A DNA stretch of 64,000 nt, taken from Alphaproteobacteria bacterium (lineage in GTDB: Bacteria > Myxococcota_A > UBA796 > GCA-2862545). The first letter of the stretch is position 1, and each line of letters starts with the position of its first letter. A program made the position numbers and the translations under genes. Shown piece by piece: positions 1 to 10,468 of the stretch. The stretch is from contig JACKEP010000009.1 of NCBI GenBank assembly GCA_020632915.1, forward strand, positions 124,001 through 188,000, given 5' to 3'. Under the pieces are notes generated by a model. It was given only the letters and a program-made list of their open reading frames with translations, was not told where the DNA came from and made no database searches.

Positions 1-2
1 CC

Positions 3-638
3 GAGATCGGACGCGTCGCGGGCGGCGAGGAGCCGGGGTACGCGATGCCGTCGGTGGTCGATCCCGACCTCCAGACCGCGCTGCGCGCCTTCCAGGGCCG
101 CCACCCCGACTTCGACGCGGCGACGTGGGAACGTCGCGTGCACCACGTCTTCGAGGCGCTGCAGGCGGCCTGGGACGCCGACCGTTGGCAGGATGCTCGG
201 CCCTACACCACCGACGCGGCCTGGAACACGCTGGGCTTCTGGCTCACGGCCTACCGGGCGGGGGGCCTGCACAACCGCATCACCGACGTGCGGATCGTGC
301 GGATGCAGGTGGTGAAGGTGGCCGTCGACGCCTGGTACGAGGCGATCACCGTGCGGTTCTGGGCCGCGTGCAAGGACTGGACCGAGGACACGACGTCCGG
401 GCGCGTCGTGGGCGGCAACGCCACGGCGGAGCGTCGGTTCAGCGAGTACTGGACGTTCCTGCGTGCGATCGGCACCGGCGACGCCTCCGGCGACCCGGCG
501 GCCTGCCCGTCGTGCGGCGCGCCGCTCGACCGCGTGAACGCCGCGGGCGTGTGCGGGTACTGTGACGCCGTGATCACCACCGGCCGCTTCGACTGGGTCC
601 TGTCGCGCATCGATCAGCCGGAGGTCTACCAGGGATGA
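3..638 (+). CDS. Tim44-like domain protein with C-terminal zinc ribbon (5' partial)
   Basis: The frame is open to the window edge. The first in-frame ATG (45) has its only GAGGAG-like site 12 bases away, so this is probably the C-terminal part of a longer protein. The visible ~200 residues resemble the Tim44/MBA1 lipid-binding fold (Trp-rich helix, then a strand run ending near FWAACKDW). A four-cysteine zinc ribbon follows, CPSC and CGYC separated by twelve residues (about residues 155-173 from the internal Met). Bacterial Tim44-domain proteins are often membrane-tethered, but no membrane segment lies in the visible part. The stop overlaps the next start as ATGA, so the two genes are probably co-translated. 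Function beyond the fold is unknown. Confidence 0.6.
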   Translation, partial: EIGRVAGGEEPGYAMPSVVDPDLQTALRAFQGRHPDFDAATWERRVHHVFEALQAAWDADRWQDARPYTTDAAWNTLGFWLTAYRAGGLHNRITDVRIVRMQVVKVAVDAWYEAITVRFWAACKDWTEDTTSGRVVGGNATAERRFSEYWTFLRAIGTGDASGDPAACPSCGAPLDRVNAAGVCGYCDAVITTGRFDWVLSRIDQPEVYQG

Positions 639-1045
639 CCGACGTGTCCGACCCCACGCTCAAGCAGCTCCAGGCCCGGGTGAAGGCGTTCTCCGACGCC
701 CGCGACTGGGCGCGCTTCCACTCGCCGCGCAACCTCGCGATGGCCCTGTCGGTGGAGGCGGCCGAGCTGTTGGAGCTGTACCTGTGGTCGGCCGACGACG
801 GCCCCCAGCCCCTGCATCCCGATCGGGCGCCCCGGGTCGCCGCGGAGGCGGCCGACGTGCTGATGTGCCTGCTCAACCTCTGCGAGCGCGCCGACATCGA
901 CCTCGCCGCGGCGCTGGACGCCAAGCTCGCGGAGGCCGCGCGCAAGTACCCCGTGGAGCGCGTGCGCGGAAAGGCGCTCAAGTACGACGAATACGCGGGC
1001 TACCATGACGCGCCTCCCGAGCCCTCGGGAGACGACGTCCCCTGA
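635..1045 (+). CDS. MazG-like (RS21-C6 type) nucleotide pyrophosphohydrolase
   Basis: A 136-residue all-alpha NTP pyrophosphohydrolase. It carries the two metal-binding acidic pairs of the superfamily, E41-x-x-E44 (in VEAAELLEL) and E71-x-x-D74 (in AEAADVLMC). The KYPVERVRGKALKYDEY tail is typical of the short dCTPase/RS21-C6 group rather than long MazG. Family members hydrolyse non-canonical or surplus dNTPs to the monophosphate and pyrophosphate (house-cleaning). The start is fixed by the 4-bp ATGA overlap with the preceding gene. The exact substrate cannot be read from sequence. Confidence 0.85.
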   Translation: MTDVSDPTLKQLQARVKAFSDARDWARFHSPRNLAMALSVEAAELLELYLWSADDGPQPLHPDRAPRVAAEAADVLMCLLNLCERADIDLAAALDAKLAEAARKYPVERVRGKALKYDEYAGYHDAPPEPSGDDVP

Positions 1046-1052
1046 GGCCCGC

Positions 1053-2885
1053 ATGCGCCACGTCCCTGTTTGCTCCGCGATCGCCGCGCTGACCGTCACC
1101 GCCTGCACGCCCGACGCCGTCGACGCCACGCCCCAGACGCCGCCCTACACCGTGCCCGACGGGAGCCTCGCGGGCCTGTACGACCCGGACGGCCTCCCGT
1201 CGACGTTCCCCGATCTGGCCCAGACCGTGCCCGACGGCACCACGTCCACAGGGCTGCGCGTGCGGCTGCGCGAGGGCGCCCGCGGCTGGCTCGACGACGC
1301 GCTGCCGGACGGCTTCGACCTGGTGGAGACGCTGGAGGAGCTCGACGGCTTCGGGCTCACGGCGGGGGTGGTCCTCGGCTTCCCCACCGAGCCCGCAGCG
1401 GACGTGATCGACGCGGTGCGGTTCCTCGACGCCGACGGTCAGGACGTGGGCTTCGAGACCTGGTGGACCGACGAGGGGCGCACCGCCGTGCTCGAGCCCC
1501 TCTTCCCCCTCACCCCCGACGCCGACTACGCCGTCGTCGTGCCCGCGGGCTCCGTCGACGTCGACGGCACCCCCTACGCGGCCAGCGTGCCCCTGCACGA
1601 CGCCCTGTTCGGCGATCGGGAGGACCTCGACGCCGTGTCGGCAGCGTGGTCCCCGATCCTCGCCGCGGCGGGCCTGTCCGCCGACAGCGTGGTCCACGGC
1701 ACGGTGTTCCACACCCAGTCCGTCGGGACCCAGGACGCCGAGGTGGTCGCGCTGCTCCACGAGCGCTCCCCCCAGCTCGTCCGCAACGGTCCGTGCGTGT
1801 ACGACGGCACGATCACGACGTGCCCCGCCACGCTGGAGGTCGCCGACGTGGTGGGCGCCGACCGCCACCTCGACGCCGACGAGGTGCCCACGGTGCAGCG
1901 CACCTACACCCTCGAGGTCGACGTCCACCTGCCCGGCCGCGGCGACGCCGGTCCCTACCGCACGCTGGTCTACGGCCACGGGCTCGCCGGCGACAAGGGC
2001 GAGGCCCGCGGCGTGGCCCGCATGGTGGCGCCGCTGGGTGTGGCCGTCGTGGCCACCGACGCGCCCAACCACGGCAGCCACCCCACCGTGGAGTCCGACG
2101 CCGACCTGCTGTGGGCGCTCCAGTTCTTCGGCGTCGACATCGGCAGCGCGAGCCTGCAGGTGCGCAAGCTGCGCGACAACTTCCGGCTGGCGGCCTTCGA
2201 CCGGGTCCAACTGGTCGACGCGATCCTCGCCGGCTTCGACGCCCTGGGCGACGGCGGCGAGGTCTTCGCCGACGCGCCGCCCGCCTACGCCGGCCACAGC
2301 CTCGGCGGCGTCATGGGGGTGCAGCTCCTCGCGCTGTCGGACGATCTCGGCGCCGCGTACCTGTCCGTCCCGGGAGGGCGCGTGTCCAGCATCGTCCACC
2401 GCGGCCAGACGTTCGCGCCGTTGGTGGTGCTCATGAAGCCCCCGGGCGCCACCTCCGGGGACGTCGATCGGTTCTTCCCGTTCCTGCAGACCGCGATCGA
2501 GCGGGGCGAGCCCGCCGTCTGGGCCGCGCAGGCCGCGCAGGGTCGCGACGTGCTGGTCCAGCAGGTGATCGACGACGACATCATCCCCAACGAGGCCACG
2601 CGCTTCCTCGCCCGCGCGCTGCACGTCGAGCACGTCGGCGCCGTGCTGCAGGAGGTCACGGGGCTGGCGACAGGCCCGGCGCTGCCCGTGGCCGCCAACG
2701 TCGACGGGCACACCCGGGCGCTGTTCCAGTACGACACCATGCGCGACGAGGGCGTGACGGTCGACGCGACCCACAGCCACATCTTCGGGTCGGACTCCAA
2801 CACCGACCAGTTCCGGCACTGGCTCCAGACCTGGCTCGACACCGGCACGGCGGAGGTGATCGACCCCGACGCCGACGCCCGGTGA
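1053..2885 (+). CDS. Lipase/esterase-like alpha/beta-hydrolase lipoprotein
   Basis: The start chosen at 1053 gives a short lipoprotein signal ending in LTVTAC; the frame is open further upstream but that stretch lacks signal character. The 610-residue protein has a beta-rich N-terminal half, then an alpha/beta-hydrolase domain with an oxyanion-type YGHGLAG motif. The nucleophile elbow is GHSLGG (Ser416), and a late THSHIF supplies a plausible catalytic His. The layout matches bacterial extracellular lipase-like lipoproteins, and the 42395-44302 gene has the same plan. It would be anchored in the cell envelope and act on an ester substrate that cannot be named. It lies just after the MazG-like gene with a 7-bp gap. 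Confidence 0.75.
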   Translation: MRHVPVCSAIAALTVTACTPDAVDATPQTPPYTVPDGSLAGLYDPDGLPSTFPDLAQTVPDGTTSTGLRVRLREGARGWLDDALPDGFDLVETLEELDGFGLTAGVVLGFPTEPAADVIDAVRFLDADGQDVGFETWWTDEGRTAVLEPLFPLTPDADYAVVVPAGSVDVDGTPYAASVPLHDALFGDREDLDAVSAAWSPILAAAGLSADSVVHGTVFHTQSVGTQDAEVVALLHERSPQLVRNGPCVYDGTITTCPATLEVADVVGADRHLDADEVPTVQRTYTLEVDVHLPGRGDAGPYRTLVYGHGLAGDKGEARGVARMVAPLGVAVVATDAPNHGSHPTVESDADLLWALQFFGVDIGSASLQVRKLRDNFRLAAFDRVQLVDAILAGFDALGDGGEVFADAPPAYAGHSLGGVMGVQLLALSDDLGAAYLSVPGGRVSSIVHRGQTFAPLVVLMKPPGATSGDVDRFFPFLQTAIERGEPAVWAAQAAQGRDVLVQQVIDDDIIPNEATRFLARALHVEHVGAVLQEVTGLATGPALPVAANVDGHTRALFQYDTMRDEGVTVDATHSHIFGSDSNTDQFRHWLQTWLDTGTAEVIDPDADAR

Positions 2886-2928
2886 GGCCACGGGCCCGAG
2901 GCGCCACGCCACGCTAGTCCCCGCCCCC

Positions 2929-4791
<1,863 letters not shown>

Positions 4792-4812
4792 CCGACCGCC
4801 GCAGGCCGGACG

Positions 4813-5553
4813 CTACGGCGCCTGCGTGGCCGGGAGCGCGCGCCGCTGGGCTTCCTTGACGAGGTCGGCGACCGTGTCGGGCAGCGTGCGCTGCGCCGCC
4901 ATCTTCTGCAGCCAGGCCGGGATGGAGCCGCCCACGTCGGTGCAGACGCTGTAGCGGACGTCGGTGCCCCCCGTGCCCGGCGTGAAGAACCACTCGCCCC
5001 AGTTCACGGGCACCTCGAGGGCCAGCCCCGACGCCGACAGGCGCTCGTAGAGCTGGGGGTAGGCTGCCTGGGCCGACACGCGGGTCCATCGGAAGCGGCG
5101 TCCGCCGTCGTCGACGACCACCGGCTCACCCCGCAGGACCCAGTAGCGGTCGGTGACCATCGTCCAATCGGGGATGTCGAGGTACTGCTCGTACTCGATC
5201 CAGCCCGGCCCGGCCTTGAGCTGCACGGACTCGGTGAGCGGAGCCGAGGTCCACCGCTTGGCGCTCTTGACGTCCTGCGCCACGTCGAGGAGGGCCTGGG
5301 GCGACACGTTGGTGGTGACCAGTCCCTGCAGGCAGTGCAGCTCGCCGAGCTTGCGGTGGCGCACCTCCACCTGGCCGACGTCGGTGTCGCGCGTGGCCAC
5401 CTTCTCCCAGCTGGACGTGTCGGCCAGCACCTTCCAGTCCGCGGTCTCGCCCGGCGCCGCCTCGGCCGCGGCGGGTGCCGGACCCTCGGCGGCAGCAGCG
5501 GGCCACACGGGGAGGGTGATCGCGAGGACGAAGACGGATCGCAGGTGTCGCAT
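4813..5553 (-). CDS. Secreted START-domain lipid-binding protein
   Basis: Start taken at 5553, giving a Sec signal (MRHLRSVFVLAITLPVWPAAAA); an earlier in-frame Met would bury it. The ~215-residue mature part is a START (StAR-related lipid transfer) domain. Recognisable features are the N-terminal Trp-Lys-Val helix, the DIPDWTMVTDRYW strands and the C-terminal YSVCTDVGGSIPAW motif followed by an amphipathic helix. START domains form a hydrophobic tunnel for one lipid or polyketide-like ligand. Export suggests a periplasmic lipid carrier. Such proteins occur in Myxococcota and Proteobacteria; the ligand is not predictable. Confidence 0.85.
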   Translation of the reverse strand: MRHLRSVFVLAITLPVWPAAAAEGPAPAAAEAAPGETADWKVLADTSSWEKVATRDTDVGQVEVRHRKLGELHCLQGLVTTNVSPQALLDVAQDVKSAKRWTSAPLTESVQLKAGPGWIEYEQYLDIPDWTMVTDRYWVLRGEPVVVDDGGRRFRWTRVSAQAAYPQLYERLSASGLALEVPVNWGEWFFTPGTGGTDVRYSVCTDVGGSIPAWLQKMAAQRTLPDTVADLVKEAQRRALPATQAP

Positions 5554-5615
5554 GGCCGACCTGTGCACCGTCGTGCACACCACGGCAACCCGCTCCGACC
5601 GCATTCGACGCCGTC

Positions 5616-6476
5616 TCAGCGATCGACGTCGCCGGGCAGACCGCCGAGCAGGAGCGCACGCACGGCGGCGGCAGCGGGCGGCAGGCGGTCTCGGCCGCGA
5701 TGCACCAGCATCAGGCGACGGGCGAGCGGCATCCGAGGGTCGTCGACCACGATCAGCGCGCCCTCGGCGAGGTCACGCTGGATCGCGGACCGGCTGACGA
5801 GCGCCTTGCCGACCCCGGCGCGGACGTTGCCCTTGATCGCCGCGATCGACCCGAGCTCCATCACCACCTGGCGCTCGGGCACCACGCGGTCAAGGAGCTC
5901 GCGGAGGATCGAGCCAGGGGGAAACGTCACGAAGTCGGTGGTGTCGGGATCGACGCCCGGACCGCGGACGATGACCAGCGGGTCGTCCAGCCAGGCCTCC
6001 ACGTGCAGGGCGGTGCGCTGCCTGGGCACGCTGGCCTCGGTGACCACGCCGAGGTCGAGCGTCCCGTCGTGCAGGCCCTCCCACACCACGGGGTTGTGGG
6101 CCTCACGCAGCAGGAACCGCACCCCCGGATGGCGCGCCCGGAAGGCCGCGAGGTAGCGCGGCAACAGGTACGTGCACGGCGTCGGCCCCGCGCCCAGCCG
6201 CACCTCCCCCGCGTGCAGCCCGGCCACCTCGGCCACCGCCCGGCGCCCGTCCTCGACGGCGGCCAGGGCCATGCGCGCCCGCGGCAACAGGGCCTCCCCT
6301 TCCGCCGTGGGCCGGGCACGGCCGCTGCCACGCTCCAGCAGGCGGGCCCCCATCGCCTCCTCCAAGCGACGGATCGACGCCGACAGCGCGGGCTGGGAGA
6401 GGTGGGCGTGACGCGCGGCCTCGGTGAACGTGCCGTGCTCGACGATGAGGAGGAAGTGGTGGAGGCTGTCGAACAT
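5616..6476 (-). CDS. LysR-family transcriptional regulator
   Basis: A 286-residue LysR-type regulator. The N-terminal winged helix-turn-helix (residues ~1-60) has the family core FTEAARHAHLSQPALSASIRRLE. The C-terminal substrate-binding domain is two periplasmic-binding-like lobes, with the usual LRLG-type strand near AGEVRLGAGPTPC. It is divergent from the TauE/SafE permease at 6559 with an 82-bp shared control region, the classic arrangement in which a LysR protein controls its neighbour and itself. The inducer is unknown; a sulfur-containing or organic anion would fit the permease family. Confidence 0.92.
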   Translation of the reverse strand: MFDSLHHFLLIVEHGTFTEAARHAHLSQPALSASIRRLEEAMGARLLERGSGRARPTAEGEALLPRARMALAAVEDGRRAVAEVAGLHAGEVRLGAGPTPCTYLLPRYLAAFRARHPGVRFLLREAHNPVVWEGLHDGTLDLGVVTEASVPRQRTALHVEAWLDDPLVIVRGPGVDPDTTDFVTFPPGSILRELLDRVVPERQVVMELGSIAAIKGNVRAGVGKALVSRSAIQRDLAEGALIVVDDPRMPLARRLMLVHRGRDRLPPAAAAVRALLLGGLPGDVDR

Positions 6477-6558
6477 TCGTTGTGTCTATCGTTCTCATCC
6501 AGACTATCCATTGGATGATTGACGTCGCGGGGAGCAGGTTGGGGGTCCTGGAGGCCGC
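6477..6558. promoter_or_regulatory. Divergent LysR/TauE control region with dyad
   Basis: An 82-bp region between divergently transcribed genes, distinctly more AT-rich than its surroundings. It contains the dyad ATCCATTGGAT (6506-6516, perfect 5-bp arms around one base) and the partly repeated CATCCAGACTATCCA just before it. LysR proteins bind interrupted dyads of T-N11-A type in such regions. Assigning this dyad as the operator is inference from position. Confidence 0.5.
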
Positions 6559-7269
6559 ATGCTCCTCGTCCTCGCTGCCGGGCTCGTCGCCGGCGTGCTC
6601 ACCACCGTCGCCGGATCGGCGGGCGGCATGCTCGTCACGCTCACGCTGCTCGCCGTCACCGACCCGGCCACCGCGCTCACCATCTCCGGACCCGCCCTGC
6701 TGCTCGGCAACCTGCACCGGCTCACGCTGTACCGGGACGTCGTCGATCGTCCGCTGGCGGCCCGCTACGCCCTCGGCGGCGGGGTGGGGGCGGTCCTCGG
6801 CGGAGTCGTCGTCTCGGGACTGCCGGCCCACGCGGTGCATGGCGTCGCCGCGGGTCTCGCCGTGCTCGCCGCCGTCCGCGTGCTGGCGCGCCTGCACTGG
6901 ACCGCCCCCTCGTGGGGCCTGCTGCCCGGTGGCGCGCTCGTCGGTCTGGCCAGCGCGACGAGCGGCGGCGGCGGCCTGCTCGCCGGGCCGTTGCTGATGT
7001 CGACCGGGCTCACGGGCCGGGCGTACGTGGCGACCGCGGCGGCAGGCGCCATCGTGATCCATCTCGCGCGGCTCGTCGCCTACGGCGCCACCGGCTGGCT
7101 GCGGGTCGACGCGCTCGGCCAGGGCGTGGTGCTCGCGGGCGTCCTCGCCGTGGGCAACCTGCTCGGCGACCGGGTGCGTGTCTGGGTGCCGGAGGCGGTC
7201 GTGCCGCGCGTCGAGGTGGGGGTGAGCCTGGGCGCCGTCGGTCTCGCCCTGGCGGGACTCGCAGGTTGA
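6559..7269 (+). CDS. TauE/SafE (DUF81) family membrane permease
   Basis: A 236-residue hydrophobic protein with about seven or eight membrane segments in two similar halves. Each half opens with a Gly-rich helix: AGLVAGVLTTVAGSAGGMLVT at the N terminus and ALVGLASATSGGGGLLAGP in the middle. This pattern marks the TauE/SafE sulfite or organosulfonate exporter family; the length is at the low end of the usual 240-270. Divergent from a LysR regulator, so probably controlled by it. The transported substrate is not determined by the sequence. Confidence 0.85.
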   Translation: MLLVLAAGLVAGVLTTVAGSAGGMLVTLTLLAVTDPATALTISGPALLLGNLHRLTLYRDVVDRPLAARYALGGGVGAVLGGVVVSGLPAHAVHGVAAGLAVLAAVRVLARLHWTAPSWGLLPGGALVGLASATSGGGGLLAGPLLMSTGLTGRAYVATAAAGAIVIHLARLVAYGATGWLRVDALGQGVVLAGVLAVGNLLGDRVRVWVPEAVVPRVEVGVSLGAVGLALAGLAG

Positions 7270-7328
7270 CGGTCGGGCGACGGGACGACCGGCGCGCATC
7301 GCCATACGACGCCCGCCCGGAGGTCCTG

Positions 7329-9470
7329 ATGCCCTGGTGGATCACGCTGGTCCTGTCGACGTCCCCTGCGCCTGCCGACGAGGGCATGTGGCTGCCCGAG
7401 CAGGTGCCTGCCGTCGCCGCCCGCTACGCCGACGCCGGCCTCGTCCTCGATCCGGCGGCCCTCGCCGATCCGCTGGGCGACCCCCTGGGCGCCATCGTCA
7501 CCCTGGGCTTCTGCTCGGCGAGCTTCGTGTCGCCCGACGGGCTGGTGGTCACCAACCACCACTGCGTCGAGGGGTTCCTCCAGTACCAGTCCACCGGCCA
7601 GAACAACCGCCACCGCGACGGCTTCGTCGCCCCCACGCGCGCCGACGAGATCACCGCGGGGCCCACGGCGCGCCTGCGGGTGGTGGAGCGCCTCACGGAC
7701 GTGACCGCCGCGGTGATGGACGGCATCGGCCCGCGCACCCGCGACCAGCAGCGCCACGACCTCATCGAGGCCCACACCAAGCACCTCGTGGCCGCCTGCG
7801 AGTCCGAGCCCAACCGTCGGTGCTCGGTGGTCCCCTACTTCGGCGGCACCACCTGGCGGCTCATCCAGACGCTGGAGATCAAGGACGTCCGTCTGGTGAT
7901 GGCGCCGCCCGCGAGCCTCGGCCAGTTCGGCGGCGAGATCGACAACTGGATGTGGCCCCGCCACGGCGCGGACTTCGCGTTCCTGCGGGCCTACGTGGCG
8001 CCCGACGGCAGCTCGCGCCCCTACGCCGAGGACAACGTCCCCTACCACCCGCCCCACCACCTCACCGTGGGCACCGCGGGCGTGGCGGACGGCGACTTCG
8101 TCATGGTCGCGGGCTTCCCCGGCCGCACCGAGCGCCACCAGCTCGCCATGGAGCTGGCCTGGCAGGCCGAGACGGTGCTCCCCCGTGCGGTCGACGTGGT
8201 CGGCGCCGCGATCGCCGTCATGCAGGCCCACGCCGACGCCGACCCGGAGGCGATGGCGCGCCTGGGCGACGGCATCGGCTCGCTCGCCAACTACCTGAAG
8301 AACTCCCAGGGCATGCTCGCGGGCCTGTCCCACGGCGACGTCGTGGGCGACCAGCGCGCCACCGAGGCGACCATCCTCGACTGGATCCGGGCCGACAAGC
8401 GACGGGCTCGCACCCTCCTGCCCGCCTTCACCGAGCTCCAGGAGCGCCTCGAAGCCGACCACGCCGACAACGACCGCACCTATGAGGTCCGGATGGTCGC
8501 CCGCACGGCCGACCTGCTCGGCATCGCCAGCGACGCGCTGCGCGCCGCCCAGGAGCGGCCCAAGCCCGACGCCCTGCGCGACGTGGGCTTCCAGGATCGC
8601 GACCTGGAGCGCCGCAAGGGGCGCTACGCCGAGCTCGACACGTCGCTGTGGCTCCCCGCCGACCGTGAGCTGATGACGGCGGCGCTGACGCGCTACCTGG
8701 CGAGCCCCGCCGACCACCACGTGCCCGCGTTCGATGCCTGGCTCGACGCCCACGGCGGACCCGACGCTGCGATCGCGACCCTGTTCGACCACCCGGCCCT
8801 GGCCAGCGCCGAGGCCCGCCTCGCGCTCCTCGACGCCGACCTCGCCACGCTGCAGGCGTCCACCGACCCGTGGGTCAGCCTCGCCGTCGCGCTCGAGAAG
8901 TTTCACGGCCCCCGCCGCGCCGCGCGGGAGGCCTCCGACGCGGCCATCGCGCGCCTGCGCGAACAGTGGATGGCGGCGAAGGTGGCGTGGTCCGAGGCCA
9001 CCGGCGTGCCCGTCTACGACGACGCCAACAGCACGCTGAGGCTCACGCTGGGCACCGTGCAGGGCTACCACCCGCAGGACGGCCTCTGGGCCGAGCCGTT
9101 CACCACGCTCGCCGGGCTCGCCGCCAAGGCTGGCCCCCCGCCCTTCGACGCGCCCGCGGCGATCGTCGAGGCCGCCCGCCACGGGGCCACCAGCCGCTGG
9201 GCCGTGCCCGGGCTCGGGGACGTGCCGGTCGACTTCCTGTCCGACCTCGACATCACGGGTGGAAACAGCGGTTCGGCGGTCCTCGACGGTCGGGGCCACC
9301 TGGTGGGCCTGGCGTTCGACGGGAACTGGGAGTCGATCCTGGGCGACTGGACCTACCAGCACGACGTCAACCGCTGCATCGGCGTCGACGTGCGGTTCGT
9401 GCTCTGGGTGCTCGAACAGGACCCCGCCACGCTGCGCCTGCTCGACGAGCTGGGCGTTCCCAGGCCGTGA
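7329..9470 (+). CDS. S46-family dipeptidyl peptidase (DPP7/DPP11-like)
   Basis: A 713-residue exopeptidase with a short signal peptide, preceded by CGGAGG. Family S46 hallmarks are present: TNHHC at residues 76-80 (catalytic His), GEIDNWMWPRHGADF with Asp205, and the nucleophile motif GNSGSA with Ser647 near the C terminus, giving a chymotrypsin-like triad with a large helical insertion. S46 enzymes release dipeptides from peptide N termini in the periplasm; Bacteroidetes DPP7/DPP11 are the characterised members. The segment after the Ser reads LAFDGNWE, where DPP7 has LNFDRNWE, so the specificity may differ. Probably supports growth on external protein. Confidence 0.92.
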   Translation: MPWWITLVLSTSPAPADEGMWLPEQVPAVAARYADAGLVLDPAALADPLGDPLGAIVTLGFCSASFVSPDGLVVTNHHCVEGFLQYQSTGQNNRHRDGFVAPTRADEITAGPTARLRVVERLTDVTAAVMDGIGPRTRDQQRHDLIEAHTKHLVAACESEPNRRCSVVPYFGGTTWRLIQTLEIKDVRLVMAPPASLGQFGGEIDNWMWPRHGADFAFLRAYVAPDGSSRPYAEDNVPYHPPHHLTVGTAGVADGDFVMVAGFPGRTERHQLAMELAWQAETVLPRAVDVVGAAIAVMQAHADADPEAMARLGDGIGSLANYLKNSQGMLAGLSHGDVVGDQRATEATILDWIRADKRRARTLLPAFTELQERLEADHADNDRTYEVRMVARTADLLGIASDALRAAQERPKPDALRDVGFQDRDLERRKGRYAELDTSLWLPADRELMTAALTRYLASPADHHVPAFDAWLDAHGGPDAAIATLFDHPALASAEARLALLDADLATLQASTDPWVSLAVALEKFHGPRRAAREASDAAIARLREQWMAAKVAWSEATGVPVYDDANSTLRLTLGTVQGYHPQDGLWAEPFTTLAGLAAKAGPPPFDAPAAIVEAARHGATSRWAVPGLGDVPVDFLSDLDITGGNSGSAVLDGRGHLVGLAFDGNWESILGDWTYQHDVNRCIGVDVRFVLWVLEQDPATLRLLDELGVPRP

Positions 9471-9473
9471 GCC

Positions 9474-10358
9474 TCACGCCCCCAGCCCTGCCTCCAGGGG
9501 CGTGACGACGACGTCGTCGCCTCGGACGATCACCGTGGCGGCCTCCACGCCTCCGTCCCCGACCGTGAGGCGGACGTGGTGCCGCGCGCCGTCGCGACCG
9601 ATGCGGGGCACGCGCGCGCAGTTGACCACCAGGGTCTCGTGGCGTCGCCCCCACGTCGCGCGCTCCCCACCGCCTGCGAGCGCGTGGTGCATGTGCCCCG
9701 CCACGACCGCGGCCACGGGACGCCCCCGCTCGCGCGCGGCATCCAGGGCTGCGGCCAGATCGGGGTCGCCCCAGTCGCCCTCGTCGCGGTGGAAGTCCCT
9801 TCCGAACGGGGCGTCCCGGCGTGCGCCCAACCCGGTGGGCCCGTTGTGGGCCAGCACCACCACCGGACGCGGGTCGTCGACGGTGAGGAGCTGGGTCAGG
9901 CGCGCCGTCGCGTCGGCCATGCCCTCGAGACCGTAGCGACGTCGGAGGTAGCCGACGAAGCCACACGCGGGCCCGCCGTAGCTGTGCGGTCGACCCGCGA
10001 CGAGGCGCACCGGACCGAGGTCCACCGTCTCGAAGCCGACCATCCGGGCGGGCGCGAGCGCGTCGGCGAGCGCGGCCACGCGCGCGTCCATCCCCTGCCC
10101 CAGCCGCTCGGCGAGCGCCTCGGGACCGACCTGCTCGGCGACGAGCTGCGGGAACGGCACGCCGTCGTGGTTGCCGGGGATGACGAACGTCGGTGTGGAC
10201 AGCCCGGCGAGGCGGCGCGCCACCGTGATTGCGTCGGCCTTCCGCCCGCCGCCGAGGTCGCCCACGACCAGCACGGCGTCGTACCCGAGACCGTCGAGGA
10301 GACCGACGTCCACGGCGTCGAAGCGTCCGTGCAGATCCCCGAGGCACGCCAGCCGCAT
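9474..10358 (-). CDS. Calcineurin-like metallophosphoesterase
   Basis: Start placed at 10358 (MRLACLGDLHGRFD), immediately after a GGAGGGGG-type site; the open frame upstream is not protein-like. The 294-residue protein has the full metallophosphoesterase signature: GDLHG (Asp/His), GDLGGG, GNHDG, a central AHNGPTG and the C-terminal GHMHHA. These bind two metal ions for phosphate ester hydrolysis. The cytosolic form without signal resembles small phosphodiesterase-like proteins. Substrate unknown. Converges on the S46 gene with only 3 bp between stops. Confidence 0.85.
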   Translation of the reverse strand: MRLACLGDLHGRFDAVDVGLLDGLGYDAVLVVGDLGGGRKADAITVARRLAGLSTPTFVIPGNHDGVPFPQLVAEQVGPEALAERLGQGMDARVAALADALAPARMVGFETVDLGPVRLVAGRPHSYGGPACGFVGYLRRRYGLEGMADATARLTQLLTVDDPRPVVVLAHNGPTGLGARRDAPFGRDFHRDEGDWGDPDLAAALDAARERGRPVAAVVAGHMHHALAGGGERATWGRRHETLVVNCARVPRIGRDGARHHVRLTVGDGGVEAATVIVRGDDVVVTPLEAGLGA

Positions 10359-10407
10359 CCCCCCTCCCCGGGCCTGCGAGCGGGGTCGAACGGCCCGACC
10401 GTCGCCC

Positions 10408-10436
10408 TTTCGGGGCCCTGGTCCGGCGGTTACCCT
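10408..10436 (+). promoter_or_regulatory. Putative sigma70-like promoter of the aminotransferase gene
   Basis: TTTCGG (10408-10413), 17-bp spacer, TACCCT (10431-10436), 32 bp before the ATG at 10469. The same two-box form (TTTCGA-17-TACCCT) precedes the lipoprotein gene at 42395. Positions and spacing fit a housekeeping promoter; no experimental basis. Confidence 0.4.
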
Positions 10437-10468
10437 CAGGGGGTCACACCCGGCCACGAGGAGGACCG

